Assembly: GCF_900055185.1 (NCBI RefSeq)
Contig: NZ_FIZX01000001.1
Location: forward strand, 2,170,001-2,234,000
Length of the DNA: 64,000 nucleotides
Direction of reading: 5' to 3'
DNA from: Grimontia celer
GTDB taxonomy: Bacteria; Pseudomonadota; Gammaproteobacteria; Enterobacterales; Vibrionaceae
In this document: positions 36,939-46,667 of the stretch, piece by piece
How the letters are laid out: each line of letters opens with the position of its first letter
Position numbering within the stretch: the stretch's first letter is position 1
Position numbers and translations under genes: made by a program
Notes under the pieces: generated by a model
What the model saw: only the letters and a program-made list of their open reading frames with translations
What the model was told of the DNA's origin: nothing
Database searches by the model: none

Positions 36939-37673
36939 CTAAAAGCCCAGGCTGGAAAGCAGATCATCGACGTCATCCTGACTTTGCATCACTTGTTTCT
37001 CTTGACGCTCTTTCTCGGAGACGACCGGACCTTCAGCCACAATGCCAGATTGCTGTTGTTCTGCTTCTGTTTCTGGTTCTTTCTGATCGTCATCCAAACC
37101 AAAAGCGGTAAGGATTTCAACCAGTTGTTTTTCTACTTCCTGCACCAATTCAATGACACGACGGATAACCTGTCCGGTTAAGTCCTGGAAATCTTGTGCC
37201 ATGAGGATTTCGGTCAATTGACCGTGGAGCTTGGTGGTGTCCCCTTCAACCTGTGTCAATAAACCATCGAGTTGGTGACACAAGTCCTTGAAGCTCGTTA
37301 TATCAATCCGCCCCCCCATGAGGTTATTCCACTGCGGACGAACCTGAGCAAGGCATTCTTGTAGGTTGTCGGCGATTGGAAGGGTAGCTTCCACTGCATC
37401 CATGGTACGGTTCGCAGCCAGTTCCGTTTTTTCCATCACAAAGTTCAGGCGATCTTTTGCATCTGGGATCTCGCTGGTAGCCAGATCGCTGACGCGTGGA
37501 TCTAAACGGAAATTGGACAACGAGTCATGAAGTTGTCGGGTCAGTTTTCCTACCTCATTGAAGAGCGGATTGCGCACGTCACTGGCCAGCTTAGCCAGTA
37601 ATTCGTTCGCGCCGTCCTGATTCCCTTCTTCAAGCAAACTGACCAATTCTTTAGCTTGGTCGAGAGTTATCAT
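36939..37673 (-). CDS. cheZ: CheY-P phosphatase CheZ
   Basis: Dephosphorylates CheY-P to end the tumble or reversal signal. 244 residues, mostly long helices; the active-site segment MAQDFQDLTGQVIRRVIELV carries the family's Asp and Gln. The C-terminal peptide DDVDDLLSSLGF is the CheY-binding tail. Between cheY and cheA with short spacing. Confidence 0.96.
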   Translation of the reverse strand: MITLDQAKELVSLLEEGNQDGANELLAKLASDVRNPLFNEVGKLTRQLHDSLSNFRLDPRVSDLATSEIPDAKDRLNFVMEKTELAANRTMDAVEATLPIADNLQECLAQVRPQWNNLMGGRIDITSFKDLCHQLDGLLTQVEGDTTKLHGQLTEILMAQDFQDLTGQVIRRVIELVQEVEKQLVEILTAFGLDDDQKEPETEAEQQQSGIVAEGPVVSEKERQEKQVMQSQDDVDDLLSSLGF

Positions 37674-37708
37674 CGTCTAAATAATCCTTCACTGCGCGAA
37701 GAAGAAAA

Positions 37709-38089
37709 TCACATGCGCTCGAAAATCTTATCCAGCTTTTCTTTGAGCGTTGCGGCAGTAAACGGCTTAACGATATAACCATTCACACCAGCCTGAGCAG
37801 CTTCAACGATTTGCTCACGCTTGGCTTCTGCGGTGATCATCAGAACTGGCAGATGCTTGAGCTCATCATCAGCACGGATGTTCTTCAGCAGATCGATACC
37901 TTGCATGCCCGGCATGTTCCAGTCAGTAACGACGAAATCAATACCGCCTTTCTTGAGGATTGGCAGTGCTGTCAGGCCGTCATCTGCTTCAACAGTGTTG
38001 TTGAAACCCAGATCTCGAAGGAGGTTTTTAACGATACGGCGCATTGTTGAAAAATCATCAACAACGAGGATTTTCATATTTGTGTTCAA
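37709..38089 (-). CDS. cheY: Chemotaxis response regulator CheY
   Basis: Single receiver domain that, when phosphorylated, binds the flagellar switch. 126 residues with the acidic pocket ([13 protein letters not shown]), phospho-Asp in [13 protein letters not shown], the Thr of MITAEAKRE and the Lys of [11 protein letters not shown]. Start: TTG at 38087-38089 (giving [12 protein letters not shown]) has GGAGG five bases upstream. The ATG four codons later is 17 bases from the same GGAGG and is less likely. Confidence 0.95.
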   Translation of the reverse strand: MNTNMKILVVDDFSTMRRIVKNLLRDLGFNNTVEADDGLTALPILKKGGIDFVVTDWNMPGMQGIDLLKNIRADDELKHLPVLMITAEAKREQIVEAAQAGVNGYIVKPFTAATLKEKLDKIFERM

Positions 38090-38126
38090 AGTGGCCTCCA
38101 GTGAGGTTCCTTATTATTGTAGAAAC

Positions 38127-38849
38127 TTACTTTGACCAAGCGGAAAGCTTGGTCCGTAACCGCTGCATTGCCTGATTTTGTATCTGGCAAACCCGGGATT
38201 CACTAACCCCGATAATGGCCCCTATCTCCTTGAGGTTGAGTTCCTCGTCGTAATAGAGAGAGAGTACCAAAGCTTCTCTTTCAGGGAGTCCGCGGATGGC
38301 GTTCGCTAAGTGCGATTTAAAGCTGTCCCCGGCTACCTCCTCAAAGGGAAGGTTTTCGTCACGATGACTTTCTGTCACGAAAGCATCTTCTGAAACGCCT
38401 AAGTCATCGATACCAATCAGTCTTCCTGCGTTGATGTCGTTTTGAGCTTGGTAATACTGATCCAGGCTCATACCCAGACGTTTCGCAATTTCTTTGTCGT
38501 TGGGGTCTCGCCCCAACTCGCCTTCCAGCTGTGAAATCACTTCGCTGATTTGGCGGTTATTCTTATGAACCGAGCGAGGTACCCAGTCGCCTTTGCGGAT
38601 GTCATCCAGCATGGCGCCACGAATTCGGATACCGGCATAGGTTTCAAAACTCGCTCCTTTTGTGGAGTCGTAGTTCTGTTGCGCTTCAAGCAAGCCAATC
38701 ATGCCTGCCTGAATAAGATCTTCAACCTGCACATTTGGGGGCAAACGGGCTATCAGGTGATGTGCAATGCGCTTTACCAATGTGGCGTATTGCTCAAACA
38801 CCGTTTCCGTTGATGCTCCTGTCCTGCTGTAGGTGAGCGCCCTATTCAC
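38127..38849 (-). CDS. fliA: Flagellar sigma factor FliA (sigma-28)
   Basis: Directs late flagellar and chemotaxis promoters. 240 residues with region 2 (VKRIAHHLIARLPPNVQVED, DLIQAGMIGLLEA), region 3 (DWVPRSVHKNNRQI) and region 4 (LNLKEIGAIIGVSESRVCQI). Start GTG at 38849 (VNRALTYSRTGAS) overlaps the flhG stop by 8 bp and gives the family length. Upstream in-frame ATG readings lie inside flhG. Confidence 0.95.
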   Translation of the reverse strand: MNRALTYSRTGASTETVFEQYATLVKRIAHHLIARLPPNVQVEDLIQAGMIGLLEAQQNYDSTKGASFETYAGIRIRGAMLDDIRKGDWVPRSVHKNNRQISEVISQLEGELGRDPNDKEIAKRLGMSLDQYYQAQNDINAGRLIGIDDLGVSEDAFVTESHRDENLPFEEVAGDSFKSHLANAIRGLPEREALVLSLYYDEELNLKEIGAIIGVSESRVCQIQNQAMQRLRTKLSAWSK

Positions 38850-39729
38850 TGAGGTAATCCCCCGCTGCCTCGTCTCGAACCAGCAGTCGCTCAACAAAAA
38901 ACTCCAAGTGTCCGCCCGGGTTGCGCGGTACAGGCCATGTTAGGGCCTTGTTAGCCAGCGCATTCAGTGCAAGCGCGGCCGGAGACTTTGGAAATGCATC
39001 AATCACTACGCGTTGCTTCTTCACCGATTGACGCACATGCTCATCTAATGGAACACATGCTACTAATTCTAGATTAGCATTTAAAAATCTTTCTGTTACA
39101 CGAGTTAATTTTGTAAATAAGTCTCGGCCTTCGCGATAACTGCGCACCATATTGGCAACGACTTTGAATCGGGTAACGCCGTGTTCTCGGCTTAACAGCT
39201 TGATCAGAGCGTAAGCGTCCGTAATGGAAGTCGGCTCATCACACACCACAATCAGTACGTCCTGCGCGGCACGTGAGAAGCTCAACACCATGTCGGAAAT
39301 ACCGGCTGCAGTATCCACCAGCAGTACATCGACGTCTTCTTCAAGTGTACCAAACGCCCTGATAAGACCTGCGTGTTGAGCCATACTCAACTCAGTCATC
39401 CCGCGCATGCCCGAAGACGCTGGTATGATCTTCATACCGTGCGGACCTTCGACAATGATGTCTTTAAGGTCGCATACGCCCTGCATAACATGGCTAAGGT
39501 TTTTACCTACACGCAAACCCAACAGAACATCGACATTGGCCAGTCCCAAGTCCGCATCCAACACCATCACTTTTTTGCCTTGTTTGGCCATGGCTGCAGC
39601 CATACCCAAAGTGATATTGGTTTTACCGACGCCGCCTTTACCACCCGTGACGGTTATGACTTTGGTGCGAGTCGGGTTTGTCAGGCGGCGGAGGCCGCTT
39701 GCTTGATCATGCATGGTTGTCTCAATCAT
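38842..39729 (-). CDS. flhG: Flagellar number regulator FlhG (FleN), MinD-like ATPase
   Basis: Limits polar flagella to one, opposing FlhF and the master regulator FlrA. 295 residues with deviant Walker A GGKGGVGKTNITLG, DADLGLANVD, and Walker B VLLVDTAAGISD. Start ATG 39729 (MIETTMHDQASGLRRL) overlaps the flhF stop by 8 bp (ATGATTGA). The N-terminal DQASGLRR element is the conserved FlhF-activating segment of the family. Confidence 0.95.
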   Translation of the reverse strand: MIETTMHDQASGLRRLTNPTRTKVITVTGGKGGVGKTNITLGMAAAMAKQGKKVMVLDADLGLANVDVLLGLRVGKNLSHVMQGVCDLKDIIVEGPHGMKIIPASSGMRGMTELSMAQHAGLIRAFGTLEEDVDVLLVDTAAGISDMVLSFSRAAQDVLIVVCDEPTSITDAYALIKLLSREHGVTRFKVVANMVRSYREGRDLFTKLTRVTERFLNANLELVACVPLDEHVRQSVKKQRVVIDAFPKSPAALALNALANKALTWPVPRNPGGHLEFFVERLLVRDEAAGDYLSE

Positions 39730-41353
39730 AAAAGTCCGCCGCATTCGACTCTGGTACATCATGACTCCAGAAATGGTTTTGCTGCTCTGAATCTTGATCC
39801 ATCAGTTCACTCGCCTTGTTAACCAGGTATCTCCCACTTGCCTGGCGAATGTCCTCGGGTACACGCTGGCCATCAGCCAGATAGGTAACCGGAAGGGCGT
39901 TTTCTATGGTCACACTCAATAATTCCCCCAGACTGAGGGATTCGTCCAACTTCGTCAGCACGCACCCTGAGAGGGGAATGCGTCGGAAGTGATCAATGGT
40001 CTCCTGCAGCACGCGACGCTGTGAGGTCGCTGGCAATACAAGGAGGCTTCGGATATGTGAACCACTGTTTTTGATAAGGGTATCAAGTTGTTCTGAAAGC
40101 CTAAGATCTCGCTGGCCCATGCCTGCGGTATCCAACAGGATCAGTCGACGGTGACGTAACTGATACAGTATATCGGCCAGTTCATCCGCATCTTTAGCAA
40201 CTTTTACGGGGCAACCTAAAATTCTGCCATAGGTTGCCAGTTGCTCATGCGCGCCGATACGGAAGGTATCTGTCGTCACAAGAGCAATTTCTTCAGGGCC
40301 GAAGTCCATTGCTGCCCTGGCTGCTAACTTCGCAATAGTCGTTGTTTTACCGACACCGGTAGGACCAAGCAGTGCAATCACACCGCCCGACTCCAGCAGG
40401 TTTTCACTGGTGGTAATGACTTGATCTGCCACTAAGTCCAGTAACTCCGACCACGCTTCATTCGGTGGGGTATCTTCAGGAATGTAACCAGCCAGTTGGT
40501 CAGCCAGAACCGGGGAGATACCCATTTTTTCAAGTCGTTTGATCAGCATGGCACGCAGAGGCTCTTTACGCTCTACTTCCTGCCACATCAAACCGGAAAG
40601 TTGGTGCTCAAGCAGGCTGCGAATCGTCGCCATTTCTTTGCGCATCGCTTCGATTTCTTCGTTGCCTTGGCGTGCTGGCTGTCGATGAGGCTCGCTACGC
40701 AACTCAAAGCGATCATCACGACCCGGAGCACGGCGGTCTTGCTCGTCACGTTTTTGACGATACAGGCGGTCAAGCTCCTGACCTTTAGCCTGTTGCTGCG
40801 AGCGTGAGAAACCGTTGTTACCGTTATTGGTTGCGCCATTGCGATTGCCATTGCTCTGACCGTTTTGCCCGTTATGACCATTTGGGCGACGGGCTGGTGC
40901 AGCACTGTAAGTGTTTTCGCTTTGACGGGTGCGGGCGTCATTTTGACGTGCTAACAGCGCACTCAGCGAATCAGCTTCTTTCTGAGGCTCATCGGAAGTG
41001 TTGTTTTCCGGCAACTGGGATTGATAACGGTCAAGCAAGCTTGAGAACTTGCTACCGAGTGCTCCACCCAGTGGTTTTCTGGCTGCCTCTTTGTTGATGT
41101 CACGGCGCAGGTGCACAGTGTCGTCAGCCAGTCGGCGTGTTTGTTGAGCGCGGTCCATGTTTTGCGCCATCTGCGTTCTCGCCGCTTCCTTGCGCACATC
41201 ACGGGTTGGTGCGTCAGTATCTACTGCCGCCACGATTTCGACACCGCCAGTCACTTTTTTGTTGGACATGATGACAGCGTCTGCGCCGAGTGCTTCTTTC
41301 ACTTCGGCTAGCGCTGTTCGCATGTCTTTGGCAAAAAATCGTTTAATCTTCAA
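39722..41353 (-). CDS. flhF: SRP-type GTPase FlhF, flagellar pole determinant
   Basis: Places the flagellum at the pole. 543 residues: an N-terminal B domain (MKIKRFFAKDMRTALAEVKE), a low-complexity middle (about 150-185, rich in Asn, Gly, Gln), an N domain, and the G domain with LLGPTGVGKTTTIAKLAARA, DTFRIGAHEQLATYG, LLDTAGMGQRD and LTKLDESLSLG. Follows flhA by 32 bp. Confidence 0.96.
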   Translation of the reverse strand: MKIKRFFAKDMRTALAEVKEALGADAVIMSNKKVTGGVEIVAAVDTDAPTRDVRKEAARTQMAQNMDRAQQTRRLADDTVHLRRDINKEAARKPLGGALGSKFSSLLDRYQSQLPENNTSDEPQKEADSLSALLARQNDARTRQSENTYSAAPARRPNGHNGQNGQSNGNRNGATNNGNNGFSRSQQQAKGQELDRLYRQKRDEQDRRAPGRDDRFELRSEPHRQPARQGNEEIEAMRKEMATIRSLLEHQLSGLMWQEVERKEPLRAMLIKRLEKMGISPVLADQLAGYIPEDTPPNEAWSELLDLVADQVITTSENLLESGGVIALLGPTGVGKTTTIAKLAARAAMDFGPEEIALVTTDTFRIGAHEQLATYGRILGCPVKVAKDADELADILYQLRHRRLILLDTAGMGQRDLRLSEQLDTLIKNSGSHIRSLLVLPATSQRRVLQETIDHFRRIPLSGCVLTKLDESLSLGELLSVTIENALPVTYLADGQRVPEDIRQASGRYLVNKASELMDQDSEQQNHFWSHDVPESNAADFYD

Positions 41354-41385
41354 AATCGTCGTCCTGAGTTACTGATGTCGCAACA

Positions 41386-43491
41386 TCAGTTGCCAACCGC
41401 TCTTACAATTCTTATTTGTTTTTCATCCGGCACTTCCTGATAAGACAGGACCCGCAGCGACGGAATAGTATTTTTTACAAACTTGGCCAGTGTTGAACGA
41501 AGTACCCCTGAAGTCAGCAGGACTGCTGGTTCACCTTGCAGTTCCTGATGCTGGGTCGCTTCTGACAGACTCTGTTGTAGCCTTTCTGCCAGCCCCGGTT
41601 CGATACCGGTCGATTCGCCACCTGACGCTTGCATAGTTTTATGCAATATCTGTTCCAGTTCAGGAACCAAAGTGATAACAGGCAATTCTGGCTCTACCCC
41701 ATTGATTTCTTGAACAATCAGGCGTCTGAGCGAAATTCGTACAGCGGCAGTGAGAATGTCGGGATCTTGACTCTTCGGCGCGTACTCAGAGAGTGTCTGT
41801 ATAATAGTCCGTACATCACGAATAGGAATCGCTTCATTGAGAAGGTTCTGCATCACTTTCACCACAGAGCCCAGTGAAATGAGATCAGGAATCAGACCTT
41901 CCACCAATCGAGGTGACTGCTTAGCCAGCATATCTATGAGGTTCTGTGCTTCTTCATGGCCAAGCAAGCGTTCTGCATTGTTGGTCAGCATCTGGCTCAA
42001 ATGGGTTGCCAATACCGTCGCGGAATCAACCACCGTATAGCCAAGTGCCTGGGCATGTTCACGCTGTGACTTCTCAATCCACACCGCTTCCAGACCAAAT
42101 GCCGGGTCAACCGTGCCTTCCCCATCTACTGGGCCAAACACCTGACCTGGGTTAATTGCCAGTTCTTTGTCAGGACGGATATCCGCCTCGCCGACCGCTA
42201 CCCCCATCAAAGTGATGCGATAGCTGTTTGGTGGCAATTCCAAGTTGTCACGGATATGAACCGGTGGGATAAGAAAACCAAAGTCTTGTGATAGCTTCTT
42301 ACGCACACCTTTCACGCGGTCAAGCAGCTCACCACCCTGGTCGCGGTCAACCATTGGAATAAGGCGATAGCCGACTTCGAGACCAATCACATCTACAGGC
42401 TGCACATCATCCCAAGACAGTTCTTTCGGCTTCGGCGGAGCCACTTCTTTGGCTGGTGCTTCTTCAGCTTCTTTCTTGGCTTTAGCCTGCTCTTTGGTTT
42501 TCCAATAAGCGAAGCCACCGCAAACAAGCGCCAGCGTCAAAAATGGAATGTGTGGCATACCCGGAACAATACCCATTACGGTCAAGATACCCGTCGCGAT
42601 AATGAGTGCGCGTGGGTTGTCCACGAGTTGGAAGACCAGCTGCTGACCCATGTCTTCGTCAGTGTTCTGACGGGTCACCATGATGGCAGCGCCAATCGAT
42701 AGCAAGAGCGACGGGATCTGTGCCACCAGACCGTCACCGATAGTCAGCAGGGTGTATATCTCAATGGCATCTGAAAAGCTGACGTCGTGCTGAATCATAC
42801 CGATGGAAAGACCACCGATAATGTTAATCGCCAGAATCAAAATACCGGCGATGGCGTCACCTTTAACGAATTTTGATGCACCGTCCATCGAACCATAGAA
42901 GTCCGCTTCTTTGGTGACTTCCTGACGGCGGGTACGCGCTTGATCCTGATTAATCAGACCTGCGTTCAAATCCGCATCGATAGCCATCTGTTTTCCTGGC
43001 AAGGCATCAAGGGTAAAGCGTGCACTTACTTCAGAAATACGGCCCGCACCTTTGGTGACAACCATGAAGTTGATGATCATCAGGATAAGGAACACCACCA
43101 GACCAACCGCATAGTTACCACCGATCACCACTGAGCCAAAAGCATCAATCACCTGACCGGCTGCGCCCGGACCTTCATGACCATGAAGCAGCACTACACG
43201 GGTAGAAGCAACGTTCAGCGCCAGACGCATCAAGGTCGCAATCAGCAACACCGTTGGGAATGCCGCGAAATCCAGCGGTCTACGGGTGTAAACGGTAACC
43301 AGCAGCACGACCAAAGAAAGGGCAATGTTAAAGGAGAACATCAGGTCGAGCAGCAATGGTGGCATCGGCAGCACGACCATCGCAAGGGTTGAGAGTACGA
43401 GGAGCGGCGCACCAATCGCAGGGAATGCAGACCCTCGCTTGAATGGAATTTTGTCCTGTACCTTGTCGTAGAACGGCAAAGAAAGCTTCAT
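41386..43491 (-). CDS. flhA: Flagellar export gate protein FlhA
   Basis: Nonameric ring protein of the flagellar type III export gate. 701 residues: eight membrane helices in the first half (from LLVLSTLAMVVLPMPPLLLD), the FHIPEP-type cytoplasmic loop around FVVTKGAGRISEVSARFTLD and MAIDADLNAGLINQDQARTR, and a large C-terminal cytoplasmic domain for chaperone docking. A sigma-54 type promoter and overlapping palindromes lie in the 116-bp gap upstream. Confidence 0.97.
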   Translation of the reverse strand: MKLSLPFYDKVQDKIPFKRGSAFPAIGAPLLVLSTLAMVVLPMPPLLLDLMFSFNIALSLVVLLVTVYTRRPLDFAAFPTVLLIATLMRLALNVASTRVVLLHGHEGPGAAGQVIDAFGSVVIGGNYAVGLVVFLILMIINFMVVTKGAGRISEVSARFTLDALPGKQMAIDADLNAGLINQDQARTRRQEVTKEADFYGSMDGASKFVKGDAIAGILILAINIIGGLSIGMIQHDVSFSDAIEIYTLLTIGDGLVAQIPSLLLSIGAAIMVTRQNTDEDMGQQLVFQLVDNPRALIIATGILTVMGIVPGMPHIPFLTLALVCGGFAYWKTKEQAKAKKEAEEAPAKEVAPPKPKELSWDDVQPVDVIGLEVGYRLIPMVDRDQGGELLDRVKGVRKKLSQDFGFLIPPVHIRDNLELPPNSYRITLMGVAVGEADIRPDKELAINPGQVFGPVDGEGTVDPAFGLEAVWIEKSQREHAQALGYTVVDSATVLATHLSQMLTNNAERLLGHEEAQNLIDMLAKQSPRLVEGLIPDLISLGSVVKVMQNLLNEAIPIRDVRTIIQTLSEYAPKSQDPDILTAAVRISLRRLIVQEINGVEPELPVITLVPELEQILHKTMQASGGESTGIEPGLAERLQQSLSEATQHQELQGEPAVLLTSGVLRSTLAKFVKNTIPSLRVLSYQEVPDEKQIRIVRAVGN

Positions 43492-43535
43492 GTGTCGTTA
43501 TATGTTCTTCTGGGCTTAATCACTAAGTCCTCAGA

Positions 43536-43552
43536 AGCAAAAAACGAACCAG
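43536..43552 (-). promoter_or_regulatory. Sigma-54 type promoter upstream of flhA
   Basis: Reverse strand CTGGTTCGTTTTTTGCT: the GG and GC dinucleotides have correct spacing (TGGTTC-N5-TTGCT versus TGGCAC-N5-TTGCT). 45 to 61 bp before the flhA start. Confidence 0.5.
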
Positions 43553-43561
43553 TTTTACAAT

Positions 43562-43586
43562 ACTTATTAATCAATAAGTTATTGAT
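43562..43586. repeat. Overlapping palindromes between flhB and flhA
   Basis: ACTTATT-AATC-AATAAGT (43562-43579) overlaps ATCAATAA-G-TTATTGAT (43570-43586), each with perfect arms. They lie just upstream of the flhA sigma-54 type element, where an activator or repressor could bind. Confidence 0.5.
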
Positions 43587-43607
43587 GGCATATAGCCAAG
43601 TATTACA

Positions 43608-44741
43608 TCAGCGACGTAATTCCGGCGGTATTGGCAATTGCTGATCGGCGAGCGGATTAGGTTTACGTCCACGCCCTTTCTTGTACTGCTTCAACTGGAA
43701 CACATAAGCGAGCAACTGAGCGATCGCCGTAAACAAGCCATCCGGGATCTGCTGCTCCAACTCGGTACTGTAATACACTGCACGGGCGAGCGGCGGTGCT
43801 GGCACGATCGTGATGTCATGTTCAGCGGCTATTTCCCTGATTTTAAGTGCCAGGAAGTCCGAACCTTTGGCGACTACCACTGGCGCTTTATCGATTTTAC
43901 TGTCGTAACGAAGCGCAACCGAGTAGTGCTCCGGGTTGGTGATAACGACGTCTGCAGATGGGACTTCTGCCATCATACGACGCTGCGCCATTTCGCGCTG
44001 GAGCATCCGGATCCGCCCCTTAACTTCAGGCTTACCCTCGGTTTCTTTGTATTCGTCTTTGATTTCCTGCTTGGTCATCTTGAGCTGTTCATTGTGCTGC
44101 CAGATTTGGAAAGGCACATCAATCGCCACTACCACCAGCAATGAGCAGCAAATCAGCAGTACGAAATTCATCAGAATCTCAAGCGCGTGATAGAGGTTGG
44201 TCGGAAAGGTTTCGATGTTCAGTTGGTAGAAGTCATCGAGGCTCGCCCACATGAGGTAGAAAGCAACACCGGATACCAGCGCCACTTTCAGAATCGACTT
44301 GAGAAGCTCAACCCAGCTTTGCTTGCCGAACATCCGTTTAATGCCCTGCAACGGACTCATTTTGGACAATTTAGGCCTTGCTGCTTCCCAAGAAAAGGAG
44401 ACACCCCCCAGCGCGGAAGCACCAATCAAACCGGCAATAAACAACATCAGCAGTACAAAGGTGATCGGCCAGACAATATGAAATATCGCCCCATAAGAAA
44501 TCAGCCCCAGCGAGGTGACGTCAAAAATCTCCTCACGCGTGAGCGTAAAGAGTTTTCGCATCATCTCCATCAAGGCTTTACCAAGACTCTCACCAAACCA
44601 CATCAATGCAACAGCGCCCACCACGAGCACTGCGACTGATGCCAGTTCTCTTGAGCGCGGTACCTGACCTTTTTCCCGCGCCTGCTGTCGCCTTCGGGGC
44701 GTGGCGTCTTCTGTGCGTTCCTGACCGTCGTTCTCTGCCAT
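43608..44741 (-). CDS. flhB: Flagellar export switch protein FlhB
   Basis: Export gate component whose cytoplasmic domain self-cleaves to switch from hook to filament export. 377 residues: four membrane helices (between about 35 and 210), then the linker and the FlhB-C domain. The autocleavage tetrapeptide reads NPEH (residues 269-272) instead of the textbook NPTH; Asn269 and Pro270, needed for the Asn-cyclisation chemistry, are kept. The C-terminus is Pro-rich (ADQQLPIPPELRR). Starts at the fliR stop with one shared base. Confidence 0.96.
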   Translation of the reverse strand: MAENDGQERTEDATPRRRQQAREKGQVPRSRELASVAVLVVGAVALMWFGESLGKALMEMMRKLFTLTREEIFDVTSLGLISYGAIFHIVWPITFVLLMLFIAGLIGASALGGVSFSWEAARPKLSKMSPLQGIKRMFGKQSWVELLKSILKVALVSGVAFYLMWASLDDFYQLNIETFPTNLYHALEILMNFVLLICCSLLVVVAIDVPFQIWQHNEQLKMTKQEIKDEYKETEGKPEVKGRIRMLQREMAQRRMMAEVPSADVVITNPEHYSVALRYDSKIDKAPVVVAKGSDFLALKIREIAAEHDITIVPAPPLARAVYYSTELEQQIPDGLFTAIAQLLAYVFQLKQYKKGRGRKPNPLADQQLPIPPELRR

Positions 44742-45538
44742 CAGGCACCTCCACCTACTGTGCAGTCGAGACGGATAAGGTCACAGATAGTATTCAGCCC
44801 TGTGTCCCAGTGATTCAGGTAATGCGGCAAAATTCCGTTGAGCAGATACATACAAATCATCAAACCCACCAGCAACGCAAATGAGAAACCGAGTGAGAAG
44901 ATATTTAGCTGAGGTGCGGCACGGGTCATGACACCGAAGGAAAGGTTTACCGTGAGCAAGGCGATAATCCCTGCCAGTGCCATTCCGAGCGCCACGCTGA
45001 ACATGATGCCAAACCAACTCGCTAGCGCGCGGTAATCGGCAACACCGAGCATTTCACCCACAGGTAGGGTTATAAAACTCATTACGACCAGATTAAGCAT
45101 CTGAAGATGCCCATCGGTGGAAAGGAAAATCATGGTCGCCACGAAAAGATAAAACTGACCCAGCAAGGGCGTGTTCTGCCCATTGGCCGGATCGACCATA
45201 GAGGCAAAACCCAAGCTCGACTGCATACCGATGATTTGACCGAGCAACACGAATGTTTGAATCACAAACTGGGTCACAGTGCCCATCGCAATGCCAATCA
45301 GGATTTGTTGCGCCAGTACCACAAAGCCGCCAAAAGAAACCAACTGGATAGTTTCAGGCACTTGAGGAAGCGCGGGCATCACCGCAAAGGTGATAGCCAG
45401 AGACAGATACAAACGGATGCGAACCGGCACAAATCGAGCACCGAAAAACGTCATCGTCATCATCATTGATGAGATGCGCGCAAACGGCCAGAAGTACTGT
45501 GCCAGCCAATTAAGAATGATATCTGCCGGGTATTCCAT
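44741..45538 (-). CDS. fliR: Flagellar export protein FliR
   Basis: Core subunit of the FliP5-FliQ4-FliR1 export channel. 265 residues, hydrophobic, with family blocks FARISSMMMTMTFFGARFVP, GQIIGMQSSLGFASMVDPAN and GVMTRAAPQLNIFSLGF. 13 bp after fliQ and overlapping flhB by one base. Confidence 0.95.
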   Translation of the reverse strand: MEYPADIILNWLAQYFWPFARISSMMMTMTFFGARFVPVRIRLYLSLAITFAVMPALPQVPETIQLVSFGGFVVLAQQILIGIAMGTVTQFVIQTFVLLGQIIGMQSSLGFASMVDPANGQNTPLLGQFYLFVATMIFLSTDGHLQMLNLVVMSFITLPVGEMLGVADYRALASWFGIMFSVALGMALAGIIALLTVNLSFGVMTRAAPQLNIFSLGFSFALLVGLMICMYLLNGILPHYLNHWDTGLNTICDLIRLDCTVGGGA

Positions 45539-45551
45539 GCCTGATGCTCAG

Positions 45552-45821
45552 TCAGTAAAGCAGCTGAGGTATTTCTTCAATCAATCGGAAGAAATACTCC
45601 ATCAGCATGCGCGTCATCCAATGGCCGAAGAACATCAGCGCCACAAGCGTCGCAATCAAACGCGGCAGAAAACTCAAGGTCTGTTCGTTAATCGAGGTCG
45701 CGGCCTGAAAAATCGCCACCAGTAAACCAACGATAAGACCGGGGATGATAATGGCGCAAACCATGACCAGGATGAGATACAGCGCATCCTGGAACAGTTC
45801 GACAAAAGCTTCTGGTCCCAT
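45552..45821 (-). CDS. fliQ: Flagellar export protein FliQ
   Basis: 89-residue two-helix channel subunit: LYLILVMVCAIIIPGLIVGL, the conserved VAIFQAATSINEQTLSFLPR and a second helix. AGGAG precedes the ATG. Within fliOPQR. Confidence 0.94.
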   Translation of the reverse strand: MGPEAFVELFQDALYLILVMVCAIIIPGLIVGLLVAIFQAATSINEQTLSFLPRLIATLVALMFFGHWMTRMLMEYFFRLIEEIPQLLY

Positions 45822-45830
45822 GATTCACTC

Positions 45831-46667
45831 CTACCCGAAACTGCCTGCGAGGGTCGACAGGATAAGGTTCCAACCGTCCACCAGCACAAACAACATCAGC
45901 TTAAATGGCAAAGACACGATCATTGGCGAGAGCATCATCATACCCATCGCCATCAGTACCGAGGCCACCACGAGGTCGATAATCAAAAACGGCAGGAACA
46001 GCATAAAGCCTATCTGAAAGGCGGTTTTCAGCTCTGAGGTGATAAACGCTGGGATAAGCACAGTCATCGGTACTTCTTCCGCTTCTGTCACTTGCGAGCC
46101 GGACATGTTCACAAAGGTTTCGAGATCTTTAACCCTTGTCTGTTGCAGCATAAATTCACGCAATGGCACCTGAACACGGTCAAACGCTTCGCGGGCAGTT
46201 ATTTCCTCATTGAGATAAGGCTGAACCGCTGCGACGTTCATTCGGTCGATCACAGGCGACATGATGAAGAAAGTCAGGAACATGGCGATACCGATGATGA
46301 CCTGATTTGATGGTGTCTGTTGCAGACCCATGGCCTGACGCAGTATTGCCATCACAACCACAATACGGGTGAAGGACGTCATCAGAATAACAATCGCAGG
46401 CAGGAAGCCGAGCGCTGTCATCAACGCCAAGATCTGCAAAGTGACCGAGTAGTCTTCACTGCCATCCGGGTTGACAGTCATGGTCAGTGCTGGAATGCCA
46501 CCGCCATTTCGCGCCTGGATCATCGAGGCTTCGCCCGCATCGTTAATCAGGGTTTCAGTAATGGTTTCTGACGCTGGCGCTGGCTCTTCTTCAGCCAGTG
46601 CAAACGGGGTGACAAAAAAGCAGCAAAGCGCCAGAAAAATGGCAGTGACGGATTTAAGACGCATCAT
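45831..46667 (-). CDS. fliP: Flagellar export protein FliP
   Basis: Main pore-forming export subunit. 278 residues with a cleavable signal peptide (ending FALA), unusual for membrane channels but normal for FliP, then helices with [20 protein letters not shown] and a C-terminal [20 protein letters not shown]. Overlaps the fliO 3' end by 14 bp. Confidence 0.96.
   Translation of the reverse strand: MMRLKSVTAIFLALCCFFVTPFALAEEEPAPASETITETLINDAGEASMIQARNGGGIPALTMTVNPDGSEDYSVTLQILALMTALGFLPAIVILMTSFTRIVVVMAILRQAMGLQQTPSNQVIIGIAMFLTFFIMSPVIDRMNVAAVQPYLNEEITAREAFDRVQVPLREFMLQQTRVKDLETFVNMSGSQVTEAEEVPMTVLIPAFITSELKTAFQIGFMLFLPFLIIDLVVASVLMAMGMMMLSPMIVSLPFKLMLFVLVDGWNLILSTLAGSFG

Noticed and set aside
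35941-36942. Long forward-strand open frame of 333 codons
   Set aside because: It lies opposite the Ala/Pro/Glu-rich linker and Hpt part of cheA; the product is low-complexity Ala/Gly/Ser with no family, a typical shadow of biased codons.
43562-43586. HapR/LuxR quorum-sensing operator between flhB and flhA
   Set aside because: The half-sites are present but in the reverse order to the known consensus, so it is recorded only as a palindrome.
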